Shown here: piece by piece, positions 10,183 through 19,242 of the stretch
How positions within the stretch are numbered: the first letter of the stretch is position 1
How the letters are laid out: every line of letters begins with the position of its first letter
Assembly: GCF_009765445.1 (NCBI RefSeq)
Contig: NZ_WHOY01000031.1
Span: 2,848,884-2,912,883, forward strand
Direction of reading: 5' to 3'
DNA from: Pantoea sp. BAV 3049
GTDB lineage: Bacteria; Pseudomonadota; Gammaproteobacteria; Enterobacterales; Enterobacteriaceae
DNA length: 64,000 bases
The notes under the pieces: generated by a model
What the model saw: only the letters and a program-made list of their open reading frames with translations
Told to the model about the DNA's origin: nothing
Databases searched by the model: none
Position numbers and translations under genes: made by a program

Positions 10183-11145
10183 CTATTCTTCGCGGTAGAT
10201 ACCCACGTTTGGCGCATCGCCGACATAACCGTAGCCGCGGTACATGCCTTCACTGTTGAATGGCAGCGCCACATTGCCCTCACGATCTACCGCGATGACT
10301 CCGCCGCTGCCTCCCAGCACCACAATTTTTTCCATCACCACCCGCTCGCTGGCTTCTTTCAGCGAAAGTCCGCCATATTCCATCAGCGCGGCAATATCGT
10401 GAGCGGCCAGCGTGCGCATAAAGACCTCACCCGTGCCGGTACAGGAGACCGCCACGTTGGCATTATTGGCATAGCAACCCGCACCAATAACCGGAGAATC
10501 CCCGACCCGACCAGCCTGTTTGTTGGTCATGCCGCCCGTTGAGGTGGCTGCTGCCAGATTGCCGTTCAGATCCAGTGCCACTGCGCCGACGGTGCCAAAT
10601 TTGCGATCGGGATCGAGCGGATCGCCACTGTCCTGTGCGGCCCCATCATGATCCAGTATCATCTGGTCGGCGGACAGAGCACGCTGCAGTTGGTCCCAGC
10701 GCTCCTGGGTAGAGAAGTAATCAGGTTCGACCAGCTCCAGGCCCTGAACAGCAGCAAATTTTTCTGCTCCTTCGCCGATAAACATCACGTGAGGACTCAC
10801 TTCCAGCACTGCACGGGCTGCAAGAACAGGATTGCGGATACGCGCTACGCCGGCAATGGCGCCCGCTTCCAGTGAACGGCCATCCATGACGCTGGCGTCC
10901 AGTTCGTGGGTACCCTGATGGGTAAACACCGCCCCAAAACCTGCATTAAACAGCGGACACTCTTCCAGCAGCCGGACCGCTTCGGTCACGGCATCCAGCG
11001 CACTGCCGCCTGCGGCCAGTACCGCCTGTCCACTGGAGACAATGGAGGATAAAGCCTGAATGTACTGCTGCTCTTTTTCTGCGCTCATACTGGCACGGGC
11101 AATCGCCCCTGCACCGCCGTGAATGGCGATCACTGCTCTGACCAT
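10183..11145 (-). CDS. iaaA: Isoaspartyl peptidase / L-asparaginase IaaA
   Basis: A 320-residue N-terminal-nucleophile hydrolase. It autocleaves to alpha and beta subunits before the nucleophilic Thr, here Thr185 in [11 protein letters not shown]; the [17 protein letters not shown] and [11 protein letters not shown] segments are the substrate pocket of the family. It hydrolyses isoaspartyl dipeptides and similar substrates. It is the first gene of iaaA-gsiABCD, as in E. coli, which fits use of peptides brought in by the Gsi transporter. A sigma-70 promoter is visible about 80 bp upstream. Confidence 0.94.
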   Translation of the reverse strand: MVRAVIAIHGGAGAIARASMSAEKEQQYIQALSSIVSSGQAVLAAGGSALDAVTEAVRLLEECPLFNAGFGAVFTHQGTHELDASVMDGRSLEAGAIAGVARIRNPVLAARAVLEVSPHVMFIGEGAEKFAAVQGLELVEPDYFSTQERWDQLQRALSADQMILDHDGAAQDSGDPLDPDRKFGTVGAVALDLNGNLAAATSTGGMTNKQAGRVGDSPVIGAGCYANNANVAVSCTGTGEVFMRTLAAHDIAALMEYGGLSLKEASERVVMEKIVVLGGSGGVIAVDREGNVALPFNSEGMYRGYGYVGDAPNVGIYREE

Positions 11146-11223
11146 AACCGATTACCCTGCGTGACAAATCAGCATGAAAAACACTGGCTTAGAATGATTT
11201 TGTTCGAATTCAACCCGTTTTTG

Positions 11224-11252
11224 ACTATAGGCAGGCTGTAAAGTGATGTAAA
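11224..11252 (-). promoter_or_regulatory. Promoter of iaaA-gsiABCD
   Basis: On the minus strand, -35 TTTACA (11247-11252) and -10 TATAGT (11224-11229) are separated by exactly 17 bp. The predicted start near 11217 gives a leader of about 70 nt before iaaA. Confidence 0.55.
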
Positions 11253-11395
11253 GCAGAATGTTCGCTGACTGATAATACCGAAATATTCTATGCCATAACG
11301 TTGCGGTGGATTTCGTGACCCTGTCGGCAAATCGCGCCATAATACCGCTAACTGACTATTTGCCTGCCCGGCATTTCGGGCACGCCGGAGACACT

Positions 11396-12631
11396 ATGGA
11401 AGCCTTTACTGCGGGACTGATCTCCCTTGATGATGCCCTGTCGACGATGCTCTCGCGCATCTCCCCCATCAGCGAAACGGAAACGGTGCCGCTGACTTCA
11501 GCCCCGGGACGAATTACTGCGGAATCAGTTATCTCCCCGATTAATGTGCCGCCATTCGATAATTCCGCAATGGACGGTTATGCCGTGCGCCTGGCGGATG
11601 TGCGGGCTGGTAAGCCAATGCCGGTTGCCGGTAAAGCCTTTGCCGGTGCACCCTTCAGCGGTGAATGGCCTGCGGGCAGTTGCATCCGCATTATGACCGG
11701 AGCGCCGGTCCCGGCAGGTACCGAAGCGGTAGTGATGCAGGAACAGACCCGTCAGGTTGGCGATGCGGTGGAGATCGCTGCTGAGGTCACGCCACACCAG
11801 AATATCCGCCTGGCCGGTGATGATATTGTACAGGGTGCCAGCGTGCTGAACGCCGGTATTCGTCTGGGCGCTGCCACGCTGCCGCTGCTGGCGTCGCTGG
11901 GTATCCCGCAGGTTAAGGTGCTACGCAAACTGCGGGTGGCAATCTTCTCCACTGGAGATGAGCTGCAACCGGTCGGGCAGCCGCTGGCCGCCGGACAGAT
12001 CTACGATACCAACCGCTTTGCCGTGAAGCTGATGCTGGATAAGCTCGGTTGCGACGTGATCGACTTCGGGATTATCCGTGACGATCGCGAGGCGCTACGT
12101 GCGGCCTTTATTAAGGCAGACAGCGAGGCAGACGTGGTGATCAGCAGCGGCGGCGTTTCCGTGGGCGAAGCGGATTACACCAAAACCATGCTGGAGGAGC
12201 TGGGTGAAATCACCTTCTGGAAGCTGGCGATCAAACCCGGTAAACCGTTTGCCTTTGGCCGCCTGCATAACAGCTGGTTCTGCGGCCTGCCGGGTAACCC
12301 GGTTTCCGCGGCGCTGACCTTCTATCAGCTGGTACAGCCGCTGCTGGCAAAGCTGACTGGCCAGCAGGCTCCGGCAATGCCACCACGTCAGCGTGTGAGA
12401 GTCGCCTGCGAACTGAAGAAGACGCCGGGACGACTGGATTTCCAGCGCGGGTGGCTGGCGCGTAATGAGCAGGGCGAGCTGGAAGTGCACAGTACCGGCC
12501 ATCAGGGTTCGCACGTCTTCAGCTCCTTCAGCCTGGCAAATTGCTTTATCGTGCTGGAGCGCGAACGCGGTAACGTTGCGGCCGGTGAGTGGGTCGAAGT
12601 CGAACCGTTCAACAGCCTGCTGGAGGGGTAA
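11396..12631 (+). CDS. moeA: Molybdopterin molybdenumtransferase MoeA
   Basis: A 411-residue enzyme that inserts molybdate into adenylylated molybdopterin. Visible motifs: the N-terminal domain with [16 protein letters not shown] and [16 protein letters not shown], the MoCF/MogA-like domain with STGDEL and [12 protein letters not shown], then KPGKPFAFG and GLPGNPVS. The ATG at 11396, after GCCGGAG, gives the same length as E. coli MoeA; an open frame upstream is ignored. It directly abuts moeB (stop TAA, next base A of ATG), so the two are co-translated. Confidence 0.96.
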   Translation: MEAFTAGLISLDDALSTMLSRISPISETETVPLTSAPGRITAESVISPINVPPFDNSAMDGYAVRLADVRAGKPMPVAGKAFAGAPFSGEWPAGSCIRIMTGAPVPAGTEAVVMQEQTRQVGDAVEIAAEVTPHQNIRLAGDDIVQGASVLNAGIRLGAATLPLLASLGIPQVKVLRKLRVAIFSTGDELQPVGQPLAAGQIYDTNRFAVKLMLDKLGCDVIDFGIIRDDREALRAAFIKADSEADVVISSGGVSVGEADYTKTMLEELGEITFWKLAIKPGKPFAFGRLHNSWFCGLPGNPVSAALTFYQLVQPLLAKLTGQQAPAMPPRQRVRVACELKKTPGRLDFQRGWLARNEQGELEVHSTGHQGSHVFSSFSLANCFIVLERERGNVAAGEWVEVEPFNSLLEG

Positions 12632-13387
12632 ATGCTGTCCGAACTCAGCGATGAAGAGGCCCTGCGGTATAACCGCCAGATCGTTCTGCGCGGCTTTGAC
12701 TTCGACGGCCAGGAGAAGCTGAAGGCGTCGAAAGCGCTGATTGTCGGGCTGGGCGGGCTGGGCTGTGCCGCCAGCCCTTATCTGGCGTCTGCGGGCACCG
12801 GGCAGCTTACCCTGCTGGATTATGACCGTGTTTCCCTCTCTAACCTGCAGCGCCAGATCCTGCATCGTGACGCCGTGATTGGTCAGCCTAAAGTGGAATC
12901 CGCCCGTAAGCAGCTGCAGGCGATCAACCCGCATATTGCCGTGCGGGCGATTGATGCACAGCTGGATGATCCACAGCTGGCTGAGCTGATTGCTGCACAG
13001 GATGTGGTGCTGGACTGCACCGATAATGTCGCCACCCGCGAGCAGCTTAACCGCCTCTGTTTTGCCAGCAAAACGCCGCTGGTTTCCGGCGCGGCCATTC
13101 GCATGGAGGGTCAAATCAGCGTCTTTCGCTGGCAGGAACATGAACCCTGCTATCGCTGCATCAGCCGGCTGTTTGGTGACAGCACGCTGAGCTGCGTGGA
13201 AGCCGGTGTCATGGCACCGTTGGTCGGAGTGATCGGTTCTTTGCAGGCGATGGAAGCGATTCGTCTGCTGGCTGATTATGGCGGCAGCGTGGCAGGCAGG
13301 CTGCTGATGTACGACGCCATGACGCTGCAGTTCCGCGAGATGAAGCTGGCTAAAGATCCGGCCTGTGAAGTCTGCGGCGGCGGATAA
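12632..13387 (+). CDS. moeB: Molybdopterin-synthase adenylyltransferase MoeB
   Basis: A 251-residue E1-like adenylyltransferase that activates the C-terminus of MoaD with ATP. It shows the nucleotide-binding GLGGLGCAASPYLA loop, the LDYDRVSLSNLQRQ motif, the DCTDN segment, and the structural zinc ligands in two pairs, CYRC and CEVC near the C-terminus. No rhodanese domain follows, so it is MoeB rather than a ThiF/MOCS3 fusion. No spacer from moeA. Confidence 0.96.
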   Translation: MLSELSDEEALRYNRQIVLRGFDFDGQEKLKASKALIVGLGGLGCAASPYLASAGTGQLTLLDYDRVSLSNLQRQILHRDAVIGQPKVESARKQLQAINPHIAVRAIDAQLDDPQLAELIAAQDVVLDCTDNVATREQLNRLCFASKTPLVSGAAIRMEGQISVFRWQEHEPCYRCISRLFGDSTLSCVEAGVMAPLVGVIGSLQAMEAIRLLADYGGSVAGRLLMYDAMTLQFREMKLAKDPACEVCGGG

Positions 13388-13579
13388 TCCGTTTTGCCTG
13401 TCCTTAAGGTTTCTGTGCCATCGTCTGCAGAACTCATCAGCCTGATTTCATATTCCGCGCGCCATCTTTGCCTCGGCGCGTTCACTTCTGTTTATTTTAA
13501 GATTTAAAAAACAACGATTTCTCGCCCCGGGCACTATAGTTATCTTTAAAACCCCTCTGCAAAATGGAGTGTTTTTCTG

Positions 13580-15124
13580 ATGATAAGGGAGCCTCGGCCG
13601 GCGCCGGATGTCAGTATACTTAGCCTGCGCAGGATGCTGATCGTGTTTCTGCTGGTGATCGGCAGTGCGGTGATTCTGGTCAACGGCTGGTTGACAATCA
13701 ACACATGGCAACGGATGGTAACCGAGAGTGAAAACGATGCGCGCAACCTGTCACAGTCGGTTTCACGCCAGTCGGAAGACTCCTTTCTGCAGGTTGAGCT
13801 GACGCTGCAGGATTTGCGTGACCGTATCAGGCTGGTCGGGCTGGACCCGGAGCGTCAGGGTTACCTGCGCAGACTGCTCGCCGAACGCAAAAGTTCCCTG
13901 CCCCAGCTGCACGGGCTGTTTATTTACGACAGCAAAGGCAGCTGGCTGGTGACCTCTGAAGACATGTTGCAGCAGCACAGTAATAACAGCGATCGCGCTT
14001 ATTTCCGCTATCACCGCCAAAATACCGATCCTGGCGTGCATATCAGTGAGGTGATCCGCAGCCGCTCAACCGGCGATCTGATCATCCCGGTCTCAATGCG
14101 GTTGAATAACAGCGACGGCTCCTTTCGTGGCGTGCTGCTGGCAACGCTGCGCATTGACTATTTCCGGCAGATGTTCGGTTACTACAACCTCGGCGATCGT
14201 GGCCTGATGGCGCTGATGAGCAGCAACGGCAGTATCCTTTATGCCCGCCCCTTTCCGGACAGCACCATTAATCAGAACATCTCCCGCAGCCCACTATTCA
14301 GCAGCCTGCTGAAAACGTCGCCCAGCGGCACGGCCATCTATAAAGCCGCGCTGGATGGCGTGGAACGGGTGTTCGGCTATGCCAGCCTGAAACGTTATCC
14401 GCTGGTGGTGACGGTCGGTTTTGACAGGCAGCAGCTGCTGCATGCCTGGTTTGCCGATCTGATAGTATATGTGGTGCTGTGCCTGATGCTGCTGCTGGCG
14501 CTGGCCGCGCTGGGCTATCTGCTGCTGCGTAATATTGGCCAGAATATCCGCGACCAGCGGGAGTTAGCCCTGGTACGCGATCAGTTGACGACGATGAACC
14601 GCACACTGCAAACCCTGGCGCTGGTGGACAGCCTGACCGGGCTGGCAAACCGCCGCCAGTTTGATCTCTATCTCGACCGCAGCCTTGAGCGATCCCGCAA
14701 GCTGCGCACGCCGCTGGCACTGCTGATGATCGACGTGGACTCCTTTAAGCGCTTCAACGATACCTACGGACATCTGGCCGGAGATGACTGCCTGCGACGT
14801 GTCGGCGAGGCGCTGCAGCAAGTCCCTCATCGTAGCGACGATTTGATCGCCCGCTACGGCGGTGAAGAGTTTGCGGTCATTCTTTCCGGCAGTAATAAAG
14901 AGGGGGCTTTGCGCTTCGCTCAGTCCGCGATAGAAGCCGTCGCGGCAATGCAGATCCCGCACGAAAACAGTGACAGTGATGTCAGCGTGGTGACCATCAG
15001 TGTTGGGGTGCATGTGATGCAGGGCGGGCTGAGTGAAGAGAGTCGTCAGGCGATGATTGGGCTGGCGGATAAAGCGCTGTATCAGGCTAAGGCGTCAGGG
15101 CGAAACCGGCTGGAAATGTCCTGA
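13580..15124 (+). CDS. Membrane-bound diguanylate cyclase with periplasmic sensor
   Basis: A 514-residue inner membrane protein. Membrane helix 1 is at about residues 16-38 (MLIVFLLVIGSAVILVNGWL), followed by a periplasmic domain of about 250 residues with double-Cache features (FIYDSKGSWLVTS, RAYFRYHRQN, LSMRLNNSDGSFRGVLLATLR-type segment), membrane helix 2 at about 294-318, and a cytoplasmic GGDEF domain from about 350 to the end. The active-site loop reads GGEEF, an active variant; DSLTGLANRR and DVDSFKRFND are also present. It should make cyclic di-GMP from GTP in response to a periplasmic ligand. It stands alone after moeB. I cannot assign a symbol. Confidence 0.85.
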   Translation: MIREPRPAPDVSILSLRRMLIVFLLVIGSAVILVNGWLTINTWQRMVTESENDARNLSQSVSRQSEDSFLQVELTLQDLRDRIRLVGLDPERQGYLRRLLAERKSSLPQLHGLFIYDSKGSWLVTSEDMLQQHSNNSDRAYFRYHRQNTDPGVHISEVIRSRSTGDLIIPVSMRLNNSDGSFRGVLLATLRIDYFRQMFGYYNLGDRGLMALMSSNGSILYARPFPDSTINQNISRSPLFSSLLKTSPSGTAIYKAALDGVERVFGYASLKRYPLVVTVGFDRQQLLHAWFADLIVYVVLCLMLLLALAALGYLLLRNIGQNIRDQRELALVRDQLTTMNRTLQTLALVDSLTGLANRRQFDLYLDRSLERSRKLRTPLALLMIDVDSFKRFNDTYGHLAGDDCLRRVGEALQQVPHRSDDLIARYGGEEFAVILSGSNKEGALRFAQSAIEAVAAMQIPHENSDSDVSVVTISVGVHVMQGGLSEESRQAMIGLADKALYQAKASGRNRLEMS

Positions 15125-15182
15125 GGCGTTGTTATCTGGTTCAGTGAATAAATTCGCTACCTGTCTTAAAAGTATGCAAATT

Positions 15183-15206
15183 AAAAGGGCGGAATTTATT
15201 CCGCCC
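15183..15206 (-). terminator. Terminator of the ygcWU operon
   Basis: An 8-bp hairpin GGGCGGAA / TTCCGCCC with a 4-nt loop. Read on the minus strand it is followed by TTTTAATTT, so it ends transcription coming from ygcU, 70 bp behind that stop codon. Confidence 0.65.
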
Positions 15207-15276
15207 CTGCAATAATAACGGGGTCCATTACGCCGGTATCAATGCGTCGGTCATCATGGCGCAACGCCTTCCGCCG

Positions 15277-16731
15277 TTACTTCTCCAGCGGGAAAATCGT
15301 ACCGCAGTTCATAATACCTTTCGGATCGTAAGCCTTTTTCAGCGCCTGCATGATATACCACGCTGAGCCGTGCTCATCCCTGGACCAGTGCACGCGGTGT
15401 TTACCGATACCGTGATGGTGAACCATCGAGCCGCCCAGTTTGATCGTCTCTTCCACGATGATCTTGTTCAGCGGATTATGGTACTTGTCGATCTCCTCTT
15501 CCGGCTTGCAGCCCACCACGTTGTAGTCATAGACAAAGTACATGTTGGTGCCATTGATATAGCTGTGAGAAGAGTGGCCGCCCAACATGGTGATATCGCC
15601 CGCGTGCGGGAACTCCGTACGGATACGACGGATCACGTTCTCATAGATAGCATGGATACTTGACCAGTCACCGGAAACCTCGGTGGTGAACCCCATATTG
15701 CTGGTGCGCAGGATCTGCTCACGCTCGGCGGCAACCTTATCCGGGCCCCAGTTCAGGTTGTTGAACCAGGTTTCAATCAGCTTGCTCTCCACCGGCTGGC
15801 ATTCCGGGTGGCGGGCAACAATCTCGTGGATCCCTTTTCCGGTCGCCTGAGCAATTCCTCTGGTCCCTTCCGCCATAAAGATCAGGACGCAGCGGCCATC
15901 GGCAAAGTGGGTAAAATGCTGGCTACCATCTTCGGCGTCATACAGGCGGGCGATAGAAGGACGGTATCCCTCCACCATCACCTCACGCAGGATCTTAAAG
16001 CCGGTCTTCATGTCGTCGAGTACGTAGCCGTAGAACAGGTTGTTTTCCGGCATGTATTTGAAGATTTTCACGGTAACTTCAGTGATATAACACAGTGCCC
16101 CTTCATTACCGATTATCACGTGGCGAATATCAGGACCTGCGGCGCGGCGCGGCACATTTTTGATGCGGGTGATGGTGCCGTCCGGGAAGACCGCTTCCAG
16201 CCCGACCACCATATCTTCAATGGCACCATACAAAGTCGACAGCTGGCCGATACTGCGGGTCGCCACCAGGCCGCCCATCTGTGCCAGCGGTTTGGACTGC
16301 GGTGAGTGGCCGGTGGTGTAGCCTTTGGCACGCAGCTGATTTTCCAGCACTTCCAGCGGCACGCCGCACTGTGCGGTGGCCTGCATGTTCTCCACGTCAA
16401 TTTTGATGACCTGGTTCATGGCCGCGCCATCCAGCACCACGGAATTTTCCACCACGGTTTCCAGCCCACCTTCAGTGGCTGAGGCACCGGTACGCGGTAC
16501 GCCGTTGATGCTATGCTGGTTCATAAATGACAGTACTGATGATACCTGCTGCGTATTTTGCAACTTAACCACGGCAGCAGGCAGCGGCAGCGTGAACACG
16601 CCGTGAATATCAGCATATTTGCGGAAGCGGTCAATACTGTTGTGCTTAAGGGTTTCCCGATCGGTAATTACCTGATGGGGACCGACGATCTCTTTTAAAT
16701 TATTTACGATTGCTTCGCGTGATAATGACAT
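15277..16731 (-). CDS. ygcU: FAD-linked oxidoreductase YgcU
   Basis: A 484-residue flavoenzyme of the FAD-linked oxidase C family (glycolate oxidase/alkyl-DHAP synthase type), nearly collinear with E. coli YgcU. The N-terminal PCMH FAD-binding domain includes GVPRTGASATEGGLE and GHSPQSKPLAQMGGLVATRS; the C-terminal substrate domain contains GGHSSHSY and MVHHHGIGKHRVHW, whose histidines are the likely catalytic and flavin-proximal residues. The substrate is unknown; a hydroxy acid or polyol derivative is plausible. The ATG at 16731 follows GAGGG. Second gene of ygcW-ygcU, 34 bp behind ygcW. Confidence 0.9.
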   Translation of the reverse strand: MSLSREAIVNNLKEIVGPHQVITDRETLKHNSIDRFRKYADIHGVFTLPLPAAVVKLQNTQQVSSVLSFMNQHSINGVPRTGASATEGGLETVVENSVVLDGAAMNQVIKIDVENMQATAQCGVPLEVLENQLRAKGYTTGHSPQSKPLAQMGGLVATRSIGQLSTLYGAIEDMVVGLEAVFPDGTITRIKNVPRRAAGPDIRHVIIGNEGALCYITEVTVKIFKYMPENNLFYGYVLDDMKTGFKILREVMVEGYRPSIARLYDAEDGSQHFTHFADGRCVLIFMAEGTRGIAQATGKGIHEIVARHPECQPVESKLIETWFNNLNWGPDKVAAEREQILRTSNMGFTTEVSGDWSSIHAIYENVIRRIRTEFPHAGDITMLGGHSSHSYINGTNMYFVYDYNVVGCKPEEEIDKYHNPLNKIIVEETIKLGGSMVHHHGIGKHRVHWSRDEHGSAWYIMQALKKAYDPKGIMNCGTIFPLEK

Positions 16732-16765
16732 ATATCCCTCTTTACAGCGTTTAATAAAATCGACC

Positions 16766-17551
16766 CTAGCGAACCAGATAGCCGCCATCGACAACCAGTA
16801 AATGGCCATTAACATAATCAGAGGCCCGGCTGGCAAGAAATACCATTGCGCCCATTAAATCCTGAGTTTCTCCCCAGCGGTTGGCTGGAATATGATCAAG
16901 TACACGTTGATTAGTTTCCGGATTAGCACGAGTCGCGGTAGTAATAGCCGTGGCGTAATAGCCTGGCGCGATCCCATTGACCTGAATATTATGCTGACCT
17001 AATTCATCACAATAAGCTTTGGTCAACCCAGCAAGAGCATGTTTGGAGGCGGCATAGGCAGGCGACCATTGTCCGCCGAGCGTGGAGAACAGCGAGCAGA
17101 TATTAATGATCTTACCCTGACCGCGTGGCACCATGATTTTTGCGGCTTCATGACTCATTTCAAACGCAGCGTTGAGGTTGATTTCAATCATCGGATCCCA
17201 GTCGCTGCGACCAAACTCCAGCACGGGATTAAGGCGGCAGATCCCGGCGTTGTTCACCAGAATATCCATGCGGCCATAGCGCTCCAGGCATTCAGCCATC
17301 ACCTGCGCCGCCGCGCCTTTTTTACTGATATCCACCTGCATAAACTCGGCGCGCACGCCCTGCTTTTCAATCAGATCGCGCGTCTCAATACTTGCCGGAT
17401 TCAGATCCGGAATAAACAGGTTGGCCCCGGCTTTCGCCAGCGCGACGGCAAAGGCTTGTCCCAGCCCGCTGTTCCCGCCGGTGACAATCGCTGCCTTTCC
17501 CTGCAGCGAGAAAAAATCCAGTGAAAATGCATTTAACATATTGGCACTCAT
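16766..17551 (-). CDS. ygcW: Short-chain dehydrogenase YgcW
   Basis: A 261-residue SDR enzyme, the same length as E. coli YgcW. It has the NAD(P) loop TGGNSGLGQAFA, the NNAG motif, catalytic Ser in ICSLF and the YxxxK pair in YAASKHALAG, and ends GHLLVVDGGYLVR. It probably oxidises or reduces a sugar-acid or polyol intermediate of the ygc pathway (the family includes 2-deoxygluconate dehydrogenases). The start follows AAGGAGCGAACC. First gene of the operon; its leader holds an intrinsic terminator 21 bp before the start codon, so expression should require antitermination. Confidence 0.9.
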   Translation of the reverse strand: MSANMLNAFSLDFFSLQGKAAIVTGGNSGLGQAFAVALAKAGANLFIPDLNPASIETRDLIEKQGVRAEFMQVDISKKGAAAQVMAECLERYGRMDILVNNAGICRLNPVLEFGRSDWDPMIEINLNAAFEMSHEAAKIMVPRGQGKIINICSLFSTLGGQWSPAYAASKHALAGLTKAYCDELGQHNIQVNGIAPGYYATAITTATRANPETNQRVLDHIPANRWGETQDLMGAMVFLASRASDYVNGHLLVVDGGYLVR

Positions 17552-17571
17552 GGTTCGCTCCTTTGCCGGAC

Positions 17572-17642
17572 AAAAAAAAAGAGAAAAGCAATCTCCTCCG
17601 CGGCTGGCGGAGAAGTTACTTTTCTCTTCGTCTCGAGTAACT
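17572..17642 (-). promoter_or_regulatory. ygcW leader: competing antiterminator and intrinsic terminator
   Basis: On the minus strand the leader can form a terminator: AGAGAAAAGTAA (5' arm) pairs with TTGCTTTTCTCT (3' arm, outermost part at 17580-17588 and 17619-17627), a single A bulges, and the inner stem CTTCTCCGC / GCGGAGGAG closes on a CAGCC loop; nine T follow the CTC of the arm (17572-17580). Alternatively AGTTACT (17636-17642) pairs with AGTAACT (17614-17620), which lies inside the terminator 5' arm, so the two folds exclude each other. The same arrangement with conserved loop bases is found in the yqcE leader. This is what an RNA-binding antiterminator such as YgcP would act on. Confidence 0.82.
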
Positions 17643-17644
17643 GT

Positions 17645-17707
17645 ATTAAACGCTAACACAGCCAGCTTAACTCCCGCCAGCGATCGCCGTCACAAAAAAA
17701 CATCACA
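17645..17707 (-). promoter_or_regulatory. Possible ygcW promoter with CRP half-sites
   Basis: A -10-like TTTAAT (17645-17650, minus strand) lies just before the antiterminator arm. Two TGTGA half-sites in direct orientation at 17703-17707 and 17690-17694 lie about 60 bp upstream, but no proper inverted partner is present. The start point is therefore uncertain; it must lie early enough to include the AGTTACT arm if the RNA switch is real. Confidence 0.3.
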
Positions 17708-17804
17708 GAAAAAAATCAAAATTAAACAGATTAATCCTAATTACATCAGGATTTAAATATAAAACGGCAATCAATTCGTTTCTTATTTCAGTCATTATGG
17801 ATTG

Positions 17805-17820
17805 TGTGAGTATATTCACA
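17805..17820 (+). promoter_or_regulatory. CRP-cAMP site upstream of yqcE
   Basis: TGTGA-GTATAT-TCACA is a perfect match to both core half-sites of the CRP consensus with the correct 6-bp spacer. Its centre lies about 42 bp upstream of the start predicted from the -10 element at 17843-17848, which is the class II activation position. Confidence 0.75.
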
Positions 17821-17842
17821 GTAACGTGGTTCTCCGGCGTGG

Positions 17843-17848
17843 TATTAA
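17843..17848 (+). promoter_or_regulatory. -10 element of the yqcE-ygcE promoter
   Basis: TATTAA with no good -35, as expected for a CRP-dependent class II promoter. The predicted start near 17855 falls directly before the antiterminator arm GTTACT (17856-17861). Confidence 0.5.
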
Positions 17849-17855
17849 TTCTGCC

Positions 17856-17924
17856 GTTACTGAATGAGACCCAGAGAAAAGTAACTTCCCGCGCGTCGGG
17901 GAGCTTGCTTTTCTCTTTTTTTTT
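17856..17924 (+). promoter_or_regulatory. yqcE leader: competing antiterminator and intrinsic terminator
   Basis: Terminator form: AGAGAAAAGTAA (from 17873) pairs with TTGCTTTTCTCT (ending 17916), a single C bulges, the inner stem CTTCCC (17885-17890) / GGGGAG (17898-17903) closes on GCGCGTC, and eight more T follow (17917-17924). Antiterminator form: GTTACT (17856-17861) pairs with AGTAAC (17880-17885), part of the terminator 5' arm. The loop of the antiterminator contains GAGACCCAGAGAAA; the ygcW leader has GAGACGAAGAGAAA in the same place. The yqcE start codon is 20 bp behind the T-run. Loop conservation and compensatory changes in the inner stem argue for an RNA-level switch. Confidence 0.82.
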
Positions 17925-17943
17925 GCCTGCGGTGAGTAAATCC

Positions 17944-19242
17944 ATGGAAAAATTATCTGTCCGAAGCTGGCTGACGCTGGCAGTTATCAGTATCAGCGGG
18001 GGAATAAGTTTTGACCTGGCTTATTTACGCTATATTTATCAAATCCCCATGGCGAAATTTATGGGCTTCAGCAATACCGAAATTGGCTTAATTATGAGCA
18101 CTTTTGGTATTGCGGCGATTATTCTTTATGCCCCCAGCGGTATCGTGGCGGATAAATTTTCGCACCGGAAAATGATGACCGTGGCGATGATCGCCACCGG
18201 CCTGCTGGGGTTGCTGATGTCCACCTTCCCTCCATTGTGGTTGATGCTGGTGATTCAGGTCGCCTTCGCCATCACTACCATTCTGCTGTTGTGGTCGGTG
18301 TCGATCAAAGCGGCTTCGCTGCTGGGCAGCCACAGTGAGCAGGGCAAGATCATGGGCTGGATGGAAGGGCTGCGCGGCGTGGGTGTGATGGCGCTGGCCG
18401 TTTTCACCATGTGGATCTTCTCGCTGTTTCGCCCGGACGATCCGTCCAGTCTGAAAACGGTGATCCTGGTTTACAGCGGCGTCTATATCCTGCTGGGCAT
18501 CGCCTGCTGGCTTCTGGTCAACGACGGATACGCTGCGGCACATCAGCCGCAGGAAGAACTGCCAGCGGAGCGCAGGAAATTCACCTGGCGCGATATCGTC
18601 GCCGTGCTGAAAATCCCCACTACCTGGTACTGCAGTATGATCATCTTTGGCGTCTATACCATCTACGCGCTGCTCAGCTACTCCACCAACTACCTGGCAG
18701 AGATGTATGGCATGACGCTGGTGGCGGCCAGTTATATGGGCATCGTCATCAATAAAATTTTCCGCGCCATCTGCGGCCCGCTCGGCGGCGTGTTTACCAC
18801 CTACAGCCGCTGGCGTTCACCTACCCGCGTGATCCAGTTCCTGGCGATAGTAGCCTTTGCGATCGTCGCACTGCTGATCTTCACCACCGCTCACCCGGTC
18901 AGCCTCGCCGTGGCCATCACGCTGATCCTGCTGCTGGGCTTCACCTGTTATGCCTCACGCGGGCTCTACTTTGCCTGCATTGGCGAAGCGAGAACGCCGA
19001 CGCGCATTATGGGCACCACCGTCGGTATCTGCTCGGTGATCGGCTTTTTACCGGACGTCTTTGTTTATCCCATTATTGGTTACTGGCAGGACTCACTGCC
19101 CGCGGATGCCGCGTATCACCGCATGTGGCTGATGGGACTGGGTGCGGTCACGCTGGTGATCCTCTTTACCATCCTGCTGTTCAGGCAGCTCCGCCAGCAG
19201 AGGCACAAGGAAACGCACAAGCTATCAGGAGAGTTATCATGA
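17944..19242 (+). CDS. yqcE: MFS transporter YqcE
   Basis: A 432-residue, 12-helix major facilitator transporter, almost collinear with E. coli YqcE (ISISGGISFDLAYLRYIYQIP at the N-terminus, DKFSHRKMMT between helices 2 and 3, GKIMGWMEGLRGVGVM, and the closing YPIIGYWQDSLP). It should import the substrate of the ygc pathway, unknown so far. The ATG at 17944 follows GGTGAG; the open frame further upstream runs through the leader terminator and is not the start. Its TGA overlaps the ygcE ATG by 4 nt. Confidence 0.9.
   Translation: MEKLSVRSWLTLAVISISGGISFDLAYLRYIYQIPMAKFMGFSNTEIGLIMSTFGIAAIILYAPSGIVADKFSHRKMMTVAMIATGLLGLLMSTFPPLWLMLVIQVAFAITTILLLWSVSIKAASLLGSHSEQGKIMGWMEGLRGVGVMALAVFTMWIFSLFRPDDPSSLKTVILVYSGVYILLGIACWLLVNDGYAAAHQPQEELPAERRKFTWRDIVAVLKIPTTWYCSMIIFGVYTIYALLSYSTNYLAEMYGMTLVAASYMGIVINKIFRAICGPLGGVFTTYSRWRSPTRVIQFLAIVAFAIVALLIFTTAHPVSLAVAITLILLLGFTCYASRGLYFACIGEARTPTRIMGTTVGICSVIGFLPDVFVYPIIGYWQDSLPADAAYHRMWLMGLGAVTLVILFTILLFRQLRQQRHKETHKLSGELS

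Noticed and set aside
12095-13141. Antisense frame of 348 codons opposite moeA/moeB
   Set aside because: Both plus-strand genes are certain; the antisense frame reflects codon bias.
17690-17707. CRP site for ygcW
   Set aside because: Only two direct TGTGA half-sites with 13-bp spacing are present; no inverted partner, so it is listed only as possible.
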